Assembly (NCBI GenBank): GCA_902572345.1 | Contig: CACGEW010000005.1 | Location: 33,784-97,783, forward strand | Source of the DNA: an uncultured Pelagibacteraceae bacterium | GTDB lineage: Bacteria > Pseudomonadota > Alphaproteobacteria > Pelagibacterales > Pelagibacteraceae | Length of the DNA: 64,000 nt | Direction of reading: 5' to 3' | Program-made: the position numbers and the translations under genes | Notes under the pieces: model-generated | What the model was told of the DNA's origin: nothing | The model's input: the letters and a program-made list of their open reading frames with translations, nothing else | The model's database searches: none | In this document: positions 53,409-62,432 of the stretch, in pieces | How positions within the stretch are numbered: position 1 is the stretch's first letter | How the letters are laid out: each line of letters opens with the position of its first letter

Positions 53409-54744
53409 TTTTGTTCTCCAATAAATGTTGATCAACTAAATAAGGGTTGTTCAATTTTTTCCTTATTAAAGGCTCTTCTCTGCAACGACTTTCCACTTCT
53501 TTTCTAAAATGTCTTAACAAACCTTGAACTGGCCAAGCTGATCCTTCACCGAAAGCACAAATAGTATGTCCTTCAATTTGTTTAGTTACATCAGAAAGTA
53601 AATCTATATCACTAAAAGTTGCTTTTCTTTTAACCACTCTATCTAAAATTCTCCACATCCAACCTGATCCCTCTCTGCATGGAGTGCATTGACCGCAACT
53701 CTCGTGTTTATAAAACCTAGCAATTCTAGCCATGCACTCAACGATATCCTGATCTTTATTAATAACCACTATCCCTGCAGTACCTAATCCACTTTTATTT
53801 TCTATTAAGGAGTCAAAATCCATTTTTAAGGTATCGCAAACTTTTTTTGGCAATAAAGGCATAGATGAACCACCTGGTATAACTGCTTGAAGATTGTCCC
53901 AACCACCAACTACTCCTCCTGCATGTTTTTCGATTAAATCTTTTAAAGAAATTCCCATCTCCTCCTCGACGTTGCATGGAGCATTAACGTTTCCTGAAAT
54001 GCAAAATATTTTAGTCCCAGTATTTTTTGGTCGTCCTATTGAGGCAAACCACTTACCACCTCTTCTTAAAATTGTAGGTACTACAGCAACGGTTTCTACA
54101 TTGTTAACTATTGTAGGACACCCATATAAACCAACTAATGCTGGAAAAGGTGGTTTTAATCTTGGTTGACCTTTATTACCTTCAATGCTTTCTAGTAAAG
54201 CAGTTTCCTCACCACAAATATATGCTCCTGCTCCATAATGAATATGAATGTCAAAATCCCATCCAGAACCACAGGCATTTTTCCCTAAGAAATTTTTGGC
54301 ATATGCCTGATTAATTGCTTCTTGTAATCGTTTACCTTCGTTAAAATATTCTCCTCTTATATATATATAACAAACATGTGCATTAACAGTGTAACCTGCA
54401 ATTAAACATCCTTCGATTAATTTTTGAGGCTCGAATCTTAAAATATCTCTATCCTTACATGTTCCAGGTTCAGACTCGTCTGCGTTAATTACTAAATAGT
54501 GTGGTCGTGAACCAACTTCTTTTGGAGCAAATGACCATTTTAAACCAGTTGAAAAACCTGCTCCACCTCTCCCTCTCAGTTCAGAAGTTTTTACTTCATT
54601 TATTATCCATTCACGGCCTTTATTAATTAAATCTTTAGTATCTTTCCAATCATCACGCTTTAATGAATTTTCAATATCCCAACCAAATTCATTATAAAGA
54701 TTTTTAAATATTCTATTTTCTTTTTTAAGCATGTTTTTCTCCAT
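53401..54744 (-). CDS. nuoF: NADH-quinone oxidoreductase subunit F
   Basis: '[17 protein letters not shown]', '[16 protein letters not shown]', '[19 protein letters not shown]', '[10 protein letters not shown]'. Confidence 0.97.
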   Translation of the reverse strand: MEKNMLKKENRIFKNLYNEFGWDIENSLKRDDWKDTKDLINKGREWIINEVKTSELRGRGGAGFSTGLKWSFAPKEVGSRPHYLVINADESEPGTCKDRDILRFEPQKLIEGCLIAGYTVNAHVCYIYIRGEYFNEGKRLQEAINQAYAKNFLGKNACGSGWDFDIHIHYGAGAYICGEETALLESIEGNKGQPRLKPPFPALVGLYGCPTIVNNVETVAVVPTILRRGGKWFASIGRPKNTGTKIFCISGNVNAPCNVEEEMGISLKDLIEKHAGGVVGGWDNLQAVIPGGSSMPLLPKKVCDTLKMDFDSLIENKSGLGTAGIVVINKDQDIVECMARIARFYKHESCGQCTPCREGSGWMWRILDRVVKRKATFSDIDLLSDVTKQIEGHTICAFGEGSAWPVQGLLRHFRKEVESRCREEPLIRKKLNNPYLVDQHLLENKNA

Positions 54745-55330
54745 TGCTAATTAAATTTTTTTCTGGAGAAGTGTTTTTTCTCCCACGATATGAGCCAGGT
54801 TTTAAAGGTTTATCGTTTATCAAAGAGGTAAGTATTTCTTTTGTACTTTTTTCATCCAAGTCTTCATAGTAATCATCATTTATTTGGATCATAGGAGCGC
54901 TGACACACGCACCGAGACACTCCACTTCCATCCAAGAGCAATTACCTTTTTTTGAAATTTCGTTTTCATTTGGAGAAATATTTTCTTTGCATAATTTTAC
55001 TATTTTATCAGCGCCTCTAAGTAAACAAGGTGTAGTTGTGCACACTTGTACAAAATGTTTTCCAACAGGCGAAAGGTTATACATTGTATAAAATGTGGCA
55101 ACTTCATAAACTGATATGTAAGGCATAGCTAAATAGTTTGCTATGTGCTTCATTGCTGCCAAAGGAATCCAATTATTATTTTGTCTTTGAGCTAAATAAA
55201 GTAAAGGCATTACTGCGCTTTTTTTATTTTTTTTAGGATATCTTTTTAAAATTTCTTCAACTTTTTTTAAATTTTCATCTGAAAACTTGAATTCTTTTGG
55301 TTGGTTGTCATGTACTTTTTTTACACTCAT
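54725..55330 (-). CDS. nuoE: NADH-quinone oxidoreductase subunit E
   Basis: Thioredoxin-like 2Fe-2S '[15 protein letters not shown]...[23 protein letters not shown]'. Confidence 0.96.
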   Translation of the reverse strand: MSVKKVHDNQPKEFKFSDENLKKVEEILKRYPKKNKKSAVMPLLYLAQRQNNNWIPLAAMKHIANYLAMPYISVYEVATFYTMYNLSPVGKHFVQVCTTTPCLLRGADKIVKLCKENISPNENEISKKGNCSWMEVECLGACVSAPMIQINDDYYEDLDEKSTKEILTSLINDKPLKPGSYRGRKNTSPEKNLISNGEKHA

Positions 55331-56502
55331 CTATCTACCTCTCCAAAAACTATATCTAATGAACCTAGCACAGCAGGCACATCAGCCAACATATGACCAC
55401 GAATTAGGTAATCCATTGCTTGCAAGTGGGAAAATCCTGGGGCTCTTATTTTGCATCTATAAGGTTTATTGCTGCCGTCAGATATTAGATAAACACCAAA
55501 CTCACCTTTAGGTGCTTCTACCGCTGTGTAAACATTTCCCTTAGGAACTCTATAGCCTTCAGTAAATAATTTAAAATGGTGAATTAATGCCTCCATGGAT
55601 TGTTTAATATCATCTCTATTAGGAGGAGAAATTTTATTATCTATAGATATAACTGGACCTTTTGGTAATCTCTCAATACATTGAAGTATAATTTTTACAC
55701 TCTCTCTCATTTCCTCTATTCTACAAAGATATCTATCGTAACAATCACCATTTTTCCCAACTGGAATTTTAAAGTCTAAATCTTTATAAATTTCATAAGG
55801 TTGTGACCTTCTTAAATCCCATGGAATTCCGGAACCTCTCAACATTACACCAGAAAAGCTATGATCAAGCGCTTCCTGCTTTGAAACAATACCTATTTCA
55901 ACATTACGTTGTTTAAAAATACGATTGTCAGTAAGTAAGCCCTCTAGATCGTCAATTATTTTCGGGAACGACTTACAAAACTTTTCAATATCTTCCACAA
56001 GTTTCATTGGTATATCTTTGTGAACTCCTCCAGTTCTAAAATAATTTGCATGTAGTCTTGAACCGGAAGCTCTTTCATAAAAAGTCATTAAAGTTTCTCT
56101 TTCTTCAAATCCCCATAAAGAGGGAGTTAAAGCCCCTACATCTAAGGCTTGTGTGGTTACATTTAGAATATGACTTAAAATTCTACCAATTTCACAAAAT
56201 ATTACCCTAATATATTTAGCTCTAATAGGCACTTCAACATTCAGCAATTTTTCAGCTGCCAAAGCAAAGGCGTGCTCTTGATTCATAGGCGCAACATAAT
56301 CTAACCTGTCAAAATAAGGTAAGGCTTGAGTATAAGTTTTTTGCTCTATTAATTTTTCTGTTCCACGATGAAGAAGGCCTATATGTGGATCAGCTTTCTC
56401 AACTATTTCTCCATCTAATTGCAAAATTAATCTTAAAACTCCATGTGCTGCAGGATGCTGTGGTCCGAAATTAAGACTTAATGATTTAGTTTTTTTTACC
56501 AT
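55327..56502 (-). CDS. nuoD: NADH-quinone oxidoreductase subunit D
   Basis: '[40 protein letters not shown]', C-terminal 'DIVFGEVDR'. Confidence 0.97.
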   Translation of the reverse strand: MVKKTKSLSLNFGPQHPAAHGVLRLILQLDGEIVEKADPHIGLLHRGTEKLIEQKTYTQALPYFDRLDYVAPMNQEHAFALAAEKLLNVEVPIRAKYIRVIFCEIGRILSHILNVTTQALDVGALTPSLWGFEERETLMTFYERASGSRLHANYFRTGGVHKDIPMKLVEDIEKFCKSFPKIIDDLEGLLTDNRIFKQRNVEIGIVSKQEALDHSFSGVMLRGSGIPWDLRRSQPYEIYKDLDFKIPVGKNGDCYDRYLCRIEEMRESVKIILQCIERLPKGPVISIDNKISPPNRDDIKQSMEALIHHFKLFTEGYRVPKGNVYTAVEAPKGEFGVYLISDGSNKPYRCKIRAPGFSHLQAMDYLIRGHMLADVPAVLGSLDIVFGEVDR

Positions 56503-57100
56503 CTTTTTCCAAGTTTTTTATATCTTTAATATAGTTTGTTCCCTCCCAAGGACTTTCGAAATCGAAATTTCTATAATTTTGCTCGAGCTTAACTGGCTCA
56601 TAAATAACTTTTTTTTCTTTCTCGCTATATCTAACTTCATTAAAGCCGGTTAAAGGAAAATCTTTTCTCAAAGGATGACCTTTAAATCCATAATCAGTCA
56701 AAATTCTTCTTAAATCAGGATGATTTTTAAATTTAATTCCGTACATATCAAAAACTTCTCTTTCCATCCAATTAGCTGATGGAAAAATTTTAGTTAAAGA
56801 GTTCATTGGTTGATTAATTTGAAATTTGATTAAAACTTTAATTCTTAAATTATGCTCATGAGATAAAAAAAGATAAACTAATTCAAATCTTTTTTCATTT
56901 TCTGGATAATCTACCCCAGCAATATCAATTAGTTGTTTAAACCTGCAGCTTTCATTTGATTTTAAAAATTGAACTACATCAATTAAATCATTTTCATCAG
57001 TCTCAATGAGTAGTTCTTCATTTTCAATATATGAGTTTTTTATTTTACTTGAGAGTTCTGAATTAATTAATTTTTCAATTTTTTGAAGATTTAAAATCAT
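56486..57100 (-). CDS. nuoC: NADH-quinone oxidoreductase subunit C
   Basis: '[45 protein letters not shown]'. Confidence 0.97.
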   Translation of the reverse strand: MILNLQKIEKLINSELSSKIKNSYIENEELLIETDENDLIDVVQFLKSNESCRFKQLIDIAGVDYPENEKRFELVYLFLSHEHNLRIKVLIKFQINQPMNSLTKIFPSANWMEREVFDMYGIKFKNHPDLRRILTDYGFKGHPLRKDFPLTGFNEVRYSEKEKKVIYEPVKLEQNYRNFDFESPWEGTNYIKDIKNLEKDGKKN

Positions 57101-57101
57101 T

Positions 57102-57659
57102 TTATCTTTTTAAAGAACCTTCTCTTCTTATTTTTTTTTGAAGTTGTAAAATCCCATATAACAAGGCTTCAGCTGATGGTGGGCAGCCTGGAATGTAAAT
57201 ATCTACTGGTACAATTTTATCGCATCCTCTTACAACTGAATAAGAGTAGTGGTAATATCCTCCTCCATTAGCACAACTTCCCATTGATACAACGTACCTT
57301 GGTTCTGGCATTTGATCGTAAACTTTTCTAAGAGCTGGAGCCATTTTATTTGTTAAAGTTCCTGCTACAATCATCACATCTGATTGCCTCGGTGAAGCAC
57401 GTGGCGCAGCACCAAATCTTTCAAGATCATATCTTGGCATTGAAGTTTGCATCATTTCTACAGCACAACAAGCGAGTCCAAATGTCATCCAGTGTAAAGA
57501 GCCTGTCCTAGCCCAATTAATTAAATTATCACTTGAAGTAGTTATAAATCCTTTTTCTGCAAAATCTTTTGCCAAATCTTTAAATTCTTCTGGAATTTGT
57601 TTTTGTTTGTCAGAATTTAAATTCATTTTTATTCCCATTCTAGTGCACCCTTTTTCCAC
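57102..57659 (-). CDS. nuoB: NADH-quinone oxidoreductase subunit B
   Basis: '[11 protein letters not shown]', '[75 protein letters not shown]'. Start may be internal (57638 or 57626). Confidence 0.97.
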   Translation of the reverse strand: MEKGCTRMGIKMNLNSDKQKQIPEEFKDLAKDFAEKGFITTSSDNLINWARTGSLHWMTFGLACCAVEMMQTSMPRYDLERFGAAPRASPRQSDVMIVAGTLTNKMAPALRKVYDQMPEPRYVVSMGSCANGGGYYHYSYSVVRGCDKIVPVDIYIPGCPPSAEALLYGILQLQKKIRREGSLKR

Positions 57660-57997
57660 TCATAAATAAAACCAATAGTTAAAACTCCTAAAAAAAACAT
57701 CATCGACCAAAAACCTGTTGGGCCTATCCCTCCTAAAGAAATAGCCCAAGGAAAAAGAAATGCAATTTCCAAATCAAATATAATGAATAGTATTGCTACT
57801 AAATAAAATCTAACGTCAAATTCCATTCTAGAATCGTCAAAAGCTTCAAAACCACATTCATAAGCTGATAGTTTTTCAGGATCTGGGTTAGATGGAGATG
57901 CTAAGAAATTTGCAACAATAAATCCAATGCTTAAAAATAAAGCTATAAATAAAAATATTATTATTGATAAATATTCGGATAAAAAATTATAAATCAT
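57629..57997 (-). CDS. nuoA: NADH-quinone oxidoreductase subunit A
   Basis: '[44 protein letters not shown]'. Confidence 0.97.
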   Translation of the reverse strand: MIYNFLSEYLSIIIFLFIALFLSIGFIVANFLASPSNPDPEKLSAYECGFEAFDDSRMEFDVRFYLVAILFIIFDLEIAFLFPWAISLGGIGPTGFWSMMFFLGVLTIGFIYEWKKGALEWE

Positions 57998-58016
57998 GTT
58001 TTTTTATTAATACCTA

Positions 58017-58037
58017 CCTTAATACCGTGGTTTAAGG
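58017..58037. other. Inverted repeat upstream of nuoA
   Basis: CCTTAA(58017-58022)-TACCGTGGT-TTAAGG(58032-58037), a perfect 6-bp arm pair whose loop can pair further (ACC/GGT). Confidence 0.5.
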
Positions 58038-58162
58038 ATTCTTATATTAACAATGTTTACTTATAGCATTTCTCATTAAAGAGTACAGGACAGAAGGAAG
58101 CATTTTTGTTGATGGATTGATGTTTGTTTTCAACTTTCTAGATGAAAATGATTATCAACTAG

Positions 58163-58239
58163 TGGCGGGAGTGACGGGACTCGAACCCGCGACCTCCTGC
58201 GTGACAGGCAGGCGCTCTAACCAACTGAGCTACACCCCC
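58163..58239 (-). tRNA. tRNA-Asp (anticodon GTC), CCA present
   Basis: Reverse complement GGGGGTGTAGCTCAGTTGGTTAGAGCGCCTGCCTGTCACGCAGGAGGTCGCGGGTTCGAGTCCCGTCACTCCCGCCA: 7-bp acceptor, anticodon loop CTGTCAC, T-loop GGTTCGAGTCC. Confidence 0.97.
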
Positions 58240-58256
58240 ACAGTTCAAGCATTTAA

Positions 58257-58332
58257 TGGTGGGCGGTAAAGGACTCGAACCTATGACCCTCTCGGTGTAA
58301 ACGAGATGCTCTACCAACTGAGCTAACCGCCC
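58257..58332 (-). tRNA. tRNA-Val (anticodon TAC), CCA present
   Basis: Reverse complement GGGCGGTTAGCTCAGTTGGTAGAGCATCTCGTTTACACCGAGAGGGTCATAGGTTCGAGTCCTTTACCGCCCACCA: anticodon loop TTTACAC. Confidence 0.97.
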
Positions 58333-58431
58333 TATTAAATAAAGTCGAGATATACAATAAAAATTTTATAAAGTAAAAAAGTATTTAAATACTAATGCAT
58401 TTTAGTTAAATAGCTGTAATAATAGATATTT

Positions 58432-58941
58432 ATGATTTTAAACTGTAATTCATGTGGAAAAAAATTTGTCGTCCCTGACCAAGCTATTACATCTGAAGGT
58501 AGGCTTGTTCAATGCGGATCTTGCGGCAATAAATGGAAACAGTTTCCTAATGTATCCAAAAAAACCAGCATAAATATAAAACAATCGAAACCCAAAAAAA
58601 TTACAAAAGTCATAAAAAATAAAACAAGGGGAGAAAGAAAACCAAGAGATATTAGTCTATACTCTCCAGAATACTTAGCCAAAAAGCATGGTATTAAACT
58701 AGATGGTAATATTAATGAAACTCATAAAAATAAAAATAAAAATAAAACTAAAGACTCACTTGGTTTTTATAATTTAATAATTGTATTTCTAGTTTTTTTT
58801 ATAGCTCTCTCAAGGGGTTTATATTTTTTTCAAGATTTTATAATACAAAAAATTCCATTTACAGAGTTCTATATTAATTATTTCTTTGAAAGCATGAGAA
58901 ATGTGTTTGAAATTTGGAAAAACCTTATATCTAGTTATTAG
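58432..58941 (+). CDS. MJ0042-type zinc-ribbon protein with one TM helix
   Basis: 'MILNCNSCGKKFVVPDQAITSEGRLVQCGSCGNKWKQFP' (two CxxC knuckles), C-terminal TM 'LGFYNLIIVFLVFFIALSRGLYFF'. Confidence 0.88.
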   Translation: MILNCNSCGKKFVVPDQAITSEGRLVQCGSCGNKWKQFPNVSKKTSINIKQSKPKKITKVIKNKTRGERKPRDISLYSPEYLAKKHGIKLDGNINETHKNKNKNKTKDSLGFYNLIIVFLVFFIALSRGLYFFQDFIIQKIPFTEFYINYFFESMRNVFEIWKNLISSY

Positions 58942-61483
58942 TTTCTAAATCTTTAATATTAATAATATCATCTGATAAATGAAGATTATTTTTTTTTATA
59001 TCTTCATAAAAATTCCAAGCAAGAACAAGTAAAACATTGTTTTTATCTTTAATTTGATTTTTATTTTTAATCTGTATTTTTACTCCTGGAATAAATTTGT
59101 TATGTTTTAATTTATTATCTTCAACTATATAATTTATCTCATCAGTTATACCAAAAAAATTTAAAGCTGTAGTTGCTTTCGCAGGTGCTCCGTATCCTAT
59201 TATGTTTTTATTTCTTCCTTTTATTTTTTTTAAATTGTTAAGAACATTAGCTCTAATTTCGTAAACTTTCTCTCCGAATTTTTTATAAGTATTAAAATTT
59301 TTAATACCAAAACTCTCCTCTTCCTTAATCATTTTTTTTACACTAGAATCAATTTTAATTTTTTTATTCTTCGTAATAAATACTCTGATCGATCCTCCAT
59401 GAGTATCAATTTTTTCTGATCTAAATATATTTGCTTCAAATTGTTTGAAAAAATTTATTAAAGAGGTTAATGACCAATAGTTATAGTGTTCATGATAAAT
59501 ATTATCAAAAGTTAAATCTTTTAAAGTATTCATTAAATATTGTACTTCGATAACTATTGTTCCTTTTTTGCTTAAAAGGCTAAGCATACATTCAGCCATC
59601 TCTTTCAATTTGTCAGAGTGAGCAAAAACATTAGATGCTAATATAAGATCTGCATTTTTTTTAATCTTTTTAAGATTCTTTTTTTCTAAAAAACCATTAA
59701 ATGTTTTTATTTTATTTTTATTAGCCATTTTTGCTAAATTTTTAGCAGGTTCTATACCGAGAACTTTTTTAAAACCTAAATTCAAGAAGGGTTTAAGTGC
59801 AACGCCATCATTACTTCCAATATCAATAATATAGGATTTTTTTTTATTCAACTTTAATTCTTTTGCATATTTTTTTGCTGCTTCAATAAAATGATTTCTA
59901 AAAACTTTTGAAGTTGAAGATGTGTAAAGATAATTTGAAAACATTTTCTTAGGATCCACAGCTACAGAAAGTTGACAGTTATGACACTTGTCACAATAAT
60001 TTACCTCTAATGGGTATAGATCACATTTTTCATTTTTTTTATTTAATAAATTGTTTGCTAACGGTTGGTATCCTAAAGAAACAACTCTTTTGAGATTAGC
60101 ATTTCCACAAGATCTGCATTCAAATTTATAGGATTCTAAAAGTAAATTTTTTTCTTTTTCATCAACAAAGACATGACGAATGGTATGTGTAATACCATAA
60201 TTTTCATGATTTCTTTCACCTCTAACAAGATTCAAAAATGTTGTATCTTTTGTAAATACCATTGTATGAGCCACATTAGGTTTAATAATTGATAGTTGTC
60301 CTTCGTTTACAACTTGAGTTATTTTTGGCGCATTAGGATTTATTACATCTTGAAATATTTCAATTATTTGACCTTTAGTAAATAAACATTTTTGTTCTTG
60401 TTGTGGATGATAATGGTTTGCTCTTATTGTACCTTTTTTTGAGTCGATCAAGCCTATTAAGTTAATCGGCTCTGTAAGTTCATGATTACTAATAACCCCT
60501 CTATCATCAACAAACAAATTTTCACCATCCTTCACAAACTCTAGATCTTTAATTAAATCTTGTTTTGACCATTTATAGATCATCTCTTTAATATTTTCAT
60601 CTAAGTTATAAAGAAATTCAAAACCAGTATTGAGTAGTTTTTTATTAGATAACGAAAAACCTAAATTAGGCACTTCATCGTTTGTTTCTTTTAATTCGAT
60701 CTTAGGATTGTGCTTTTTACAAATTTCTGCAACTTCTTTTACAGTAAGAGTTTCTTTAGTTAAATTAAAAATTTCTGAGTTAATCTCACTTTTTTCTTCC
60801 ATAAATTTAAAACATCTGGCTACATCCACTAAAGGAACAAGGCTTTTTATTTGTCTGCCGCCAGCGAAAAGTTTTAATGTGCCATTTTGAGAAGCTATTT
60901 TTGAAAATAAATTTGGCATAATATCAATTCTCATCGTATCAGATGAGTAGCCATAAACTGAACCTAATCTTAAAATAACATAATTTTTTCCAGATCTTTT
61001 TAATTGATCTTCGTTAATTGCTTTAGAGGTAGAGTAAGATAAAACTGGTTTTGTTTGTTCATTCTCTTTTATATCTGTCCTTACTTCGTCAATACCCTCA
61101 TAAACAACATGTGTTGATGGAAAAATAATCTTACATTTGTTGCTTACCGAGTCCAAAATATTCTGCGTCCCTATTTCTCCAACTTCTTTTATTTTTTTAT
61201 CTTGAGAAGATGAAGCTTCGCTTTTAGTTCTGGGAACACTAGTAACACCAGCCAAATGATGCACAATGTCTGCATCACTACAATATTTTTTTATTAAATC
61301 TTTATCCAAAATATCTCCTTGAACAAATTCCATGTTCCAGTTTCTTAATTGATTAACTCTTTCAGATATAAATCTATTGTCGATAACAATAATTTGATGA
61401 TGCCAGCTTACACCAGAGTATAGTTTACATAGCTCAGTGCCTATATATCCAATGCCACCGGTGATAATGATTTTTTTTTTCAT
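58931..61483 (-). CDS. Three-domain fusion: NAD-dependent epimerase/dehydratase (SDR) + cupin (dTDP-4-dehydrorhamnose 3,5-epimerase/WxcM-like) + Zn-binding C-methyltransferase
   Basis: N-terminal 'KKKIIITGGIGYIGTELCKL' Rossmann and 'YSTSKAINE' YxxxK; middle 'RANHYHPQQEQKCLFTKGQIIEIFQD...PNVAHTMVF' cupin; C-terminal 'CRSCGNANLKRVVSLGYQPLANNLL..CDKCHNCQLSV' zinc site, 'IDIGSNDGVALKPFLNLGFKKVLGIEPA' SAM motif, 'IIGYGAPAKATTALNFFGI' C-terminal MT domain. Confidence 0.88.
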   Translation of the reverse strand: MKKKIIITGGIGYIGTELCKLYSGVSWHHQIIVIDNRFISERVNQLRNWNMEFVQGDILDKDLIKKYCSDADIVHHLAGVTSVPRTKSEASSSQDKKIKEVGEIGTQNILDSVSNKCKIIFPSTHVVYEGIDEVRTDIKENEQTKPVLSYSTSKAINEDQLKRSGKNYVILRLGSVYGYSSDTMRIDIMPNLFSKIASQNGTLKLFAGGRQIKSLVPLVDVARCFKFMEEKSEINSEIFNLTKETLTVKEVAEICKKHNPKIELKETNDEVPNLGFSLSNKKLLNTGFEFLYNLDENIKEMIYKWSKQDLIKDLEFVKDGENLFVDDRGVISNHELTEPINLIGLIDSKKGTIRANHYHPQQEQKCLFTKGQIIEIFQDVINPNAPKITQVVNEGQLSIIKPNVAHTMVFTKDTTFLNLVRGERNHENYGITHTIRHVFVDEKEKNLLLESYKFECRSCGNANLKRVVSLGYQPLANNLLNKKNEKCDLYPLEVNYCDKCHNCQLSVAVDPKKMFSNYLYTSSTSKVFRNHFIEAAKKYAKELKLNKKKSYIIDIGSNDGVALKPFLNLGFKKVLGIEPAKNLAKMANKNKIKTFNGFLEKKNLKKIKKNADLILASNVFAHSDKLKEMAECMLSLLSKKGTIVIEVQYLMNTLKDLTFDNIYHEHYNYWSLTSLINFFKQFEANIFRSEKIDTHGGSIRVFITKNKKIKIDSSVKKMIKEEESFGIKNFNTYKKFGEKVYEIRANVLNNLKKIKGRNKNIIGYGAPAKATTALNFFGITDEINYIVEDNKLKHNKFIPGVKIQIKNKNQIKDKNNVLLVLAWNFYEDIKKNNLHLSDDIINIKDLETNN

Positions 61484-61529
61484 AAATTTTACTTTTACTT
61501 ATATCATATTTTACTATAACTCAATTATC

Positions 61530-62420
61530 ATGAATATTTATGATTGCTTTATGTATTTTGACGAGGATTTGCTTTTAGATTTGAGGTTAAATATATTAAA
61601 TCCTTACGTAAAAAAATTTGTAATTACTGAAGCTACTTATACGCATAATGGAAATAAAAAAGAATTAAGATTTGATATAAACAAATTTAATAAATTCAAA
61701 GATAAAATTATTTATCTGATTGTAGACAAAGAGCCTGATAATATTTTAGAATTAAAAAAAAATGACTCTGAAGAGAAAAGAGGACAAAAATTAGTTTTAA
61801 ACGGTATGGCGAGGGACTATTTTCAAAGAGAAAACTTAAAAAGAGGTCTCGATAAAGCCAATGATGATGATTTTATTTTAATTAGTGATTTAGATGAAAT
61901 ACCTAATTTAGAAAAATTAAATCTATCAAATGTTAAAAATAACATAATAATCTTTGAACAAAAAATGTTTTACTATAAGTTAAATCTTTTTTACAAAGAT
62001 TTTATATGGCAAGGAACTAAAGGTGCAAAATTTAAAAATTTTTTATCTCCACAGTGGTTAAGAAATATAAAGGGGAAAAAATATTCCAAATTTAGATTAG
62101 ATATTCTTTTTTCAAAAAAAAAATATTCAAATTTATCTTTCGTAAAAGATGGGGGCTGGCATTTTACTTGCCTAAGAACGCCAGAGGAACTTGAAAAAAA
62201 ATTGTTAAATTTTGCTCATCATTTTGAATTTGAAGAGAGTGGTCTTAAATTAGATGACATAAAAAAACTTATTAAAGAAAAAAGAGTTATGTATGATCAT
62301 AATGTAGATCAAAGAGGATATAAATGGTCTGGAAAATCAATCTTAGAAAAGATTGATAGAAGTTTTTTACCTAATTTTATTAATAAAAATTTTGATAAAT
62401 ACAAAGACTGGCTCGATTAA
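61530..62420 (+). CDS. Glycosyltransferase family 17 (MGAT3-like) protein
   Basis: 'MNIYDCFMYFDEDLLLDLRLNIL', 'FVITEATYTHNGNKKEL', 'DDDFILISDLDEIPN', 'GGWHFTCLRTPEELEKKLLNFAHHEF'-like motifs. ORF track start 61437 is unlikely; Met at 61530 is the expected start. Confidence 0.83.
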   Translation: MNIYDCFMYFDEDLLLDLRLNILNPYVKKFVITEATYTHNGNKKELRFDINKFNKFKDKIIYLIVDKEPDNILELKKNDSEEKRGQKLVLNGMARDYFQRENLKRGLDKANDDDFILISDLDEIPNLEKLNLSNVKNNIIIFEQKMFYYKLNLFYKDFIWQGTKGAKFKNFLSPQWLRNIKGKKYSKFRLDILFSKKKYSNLSFVKDGGWHFTCLRTPEELEKKLLNFAHHFEFEESGLKLDDIKKLIKEKRVMYDHNVDQRGYKWSGKSILEKIDRSFLPNFINKNFDKYKDWLD

Positions 62421-62432
62421 AGTTAGAATAAT

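Noticed and set aside
58038-58160. Possible remnant gene or small ORF in the tRNA-Asp to nuoA gap
   Set aside because: All frames I read are quickly interrupted by stops; kept only as a non-coding observation.
61437-61529. N-terminal extension of the GT17 ORF (MPIYPMPPVIMIFFFINFTFTYIIFYYNSII)
   Set aside because: Overlaps the start of the divergent SDR fusion gene; the family N-terminus (MNIYDCFMYFDE...) begins at 61530, so the extension is probably an upstream promoter region read through.
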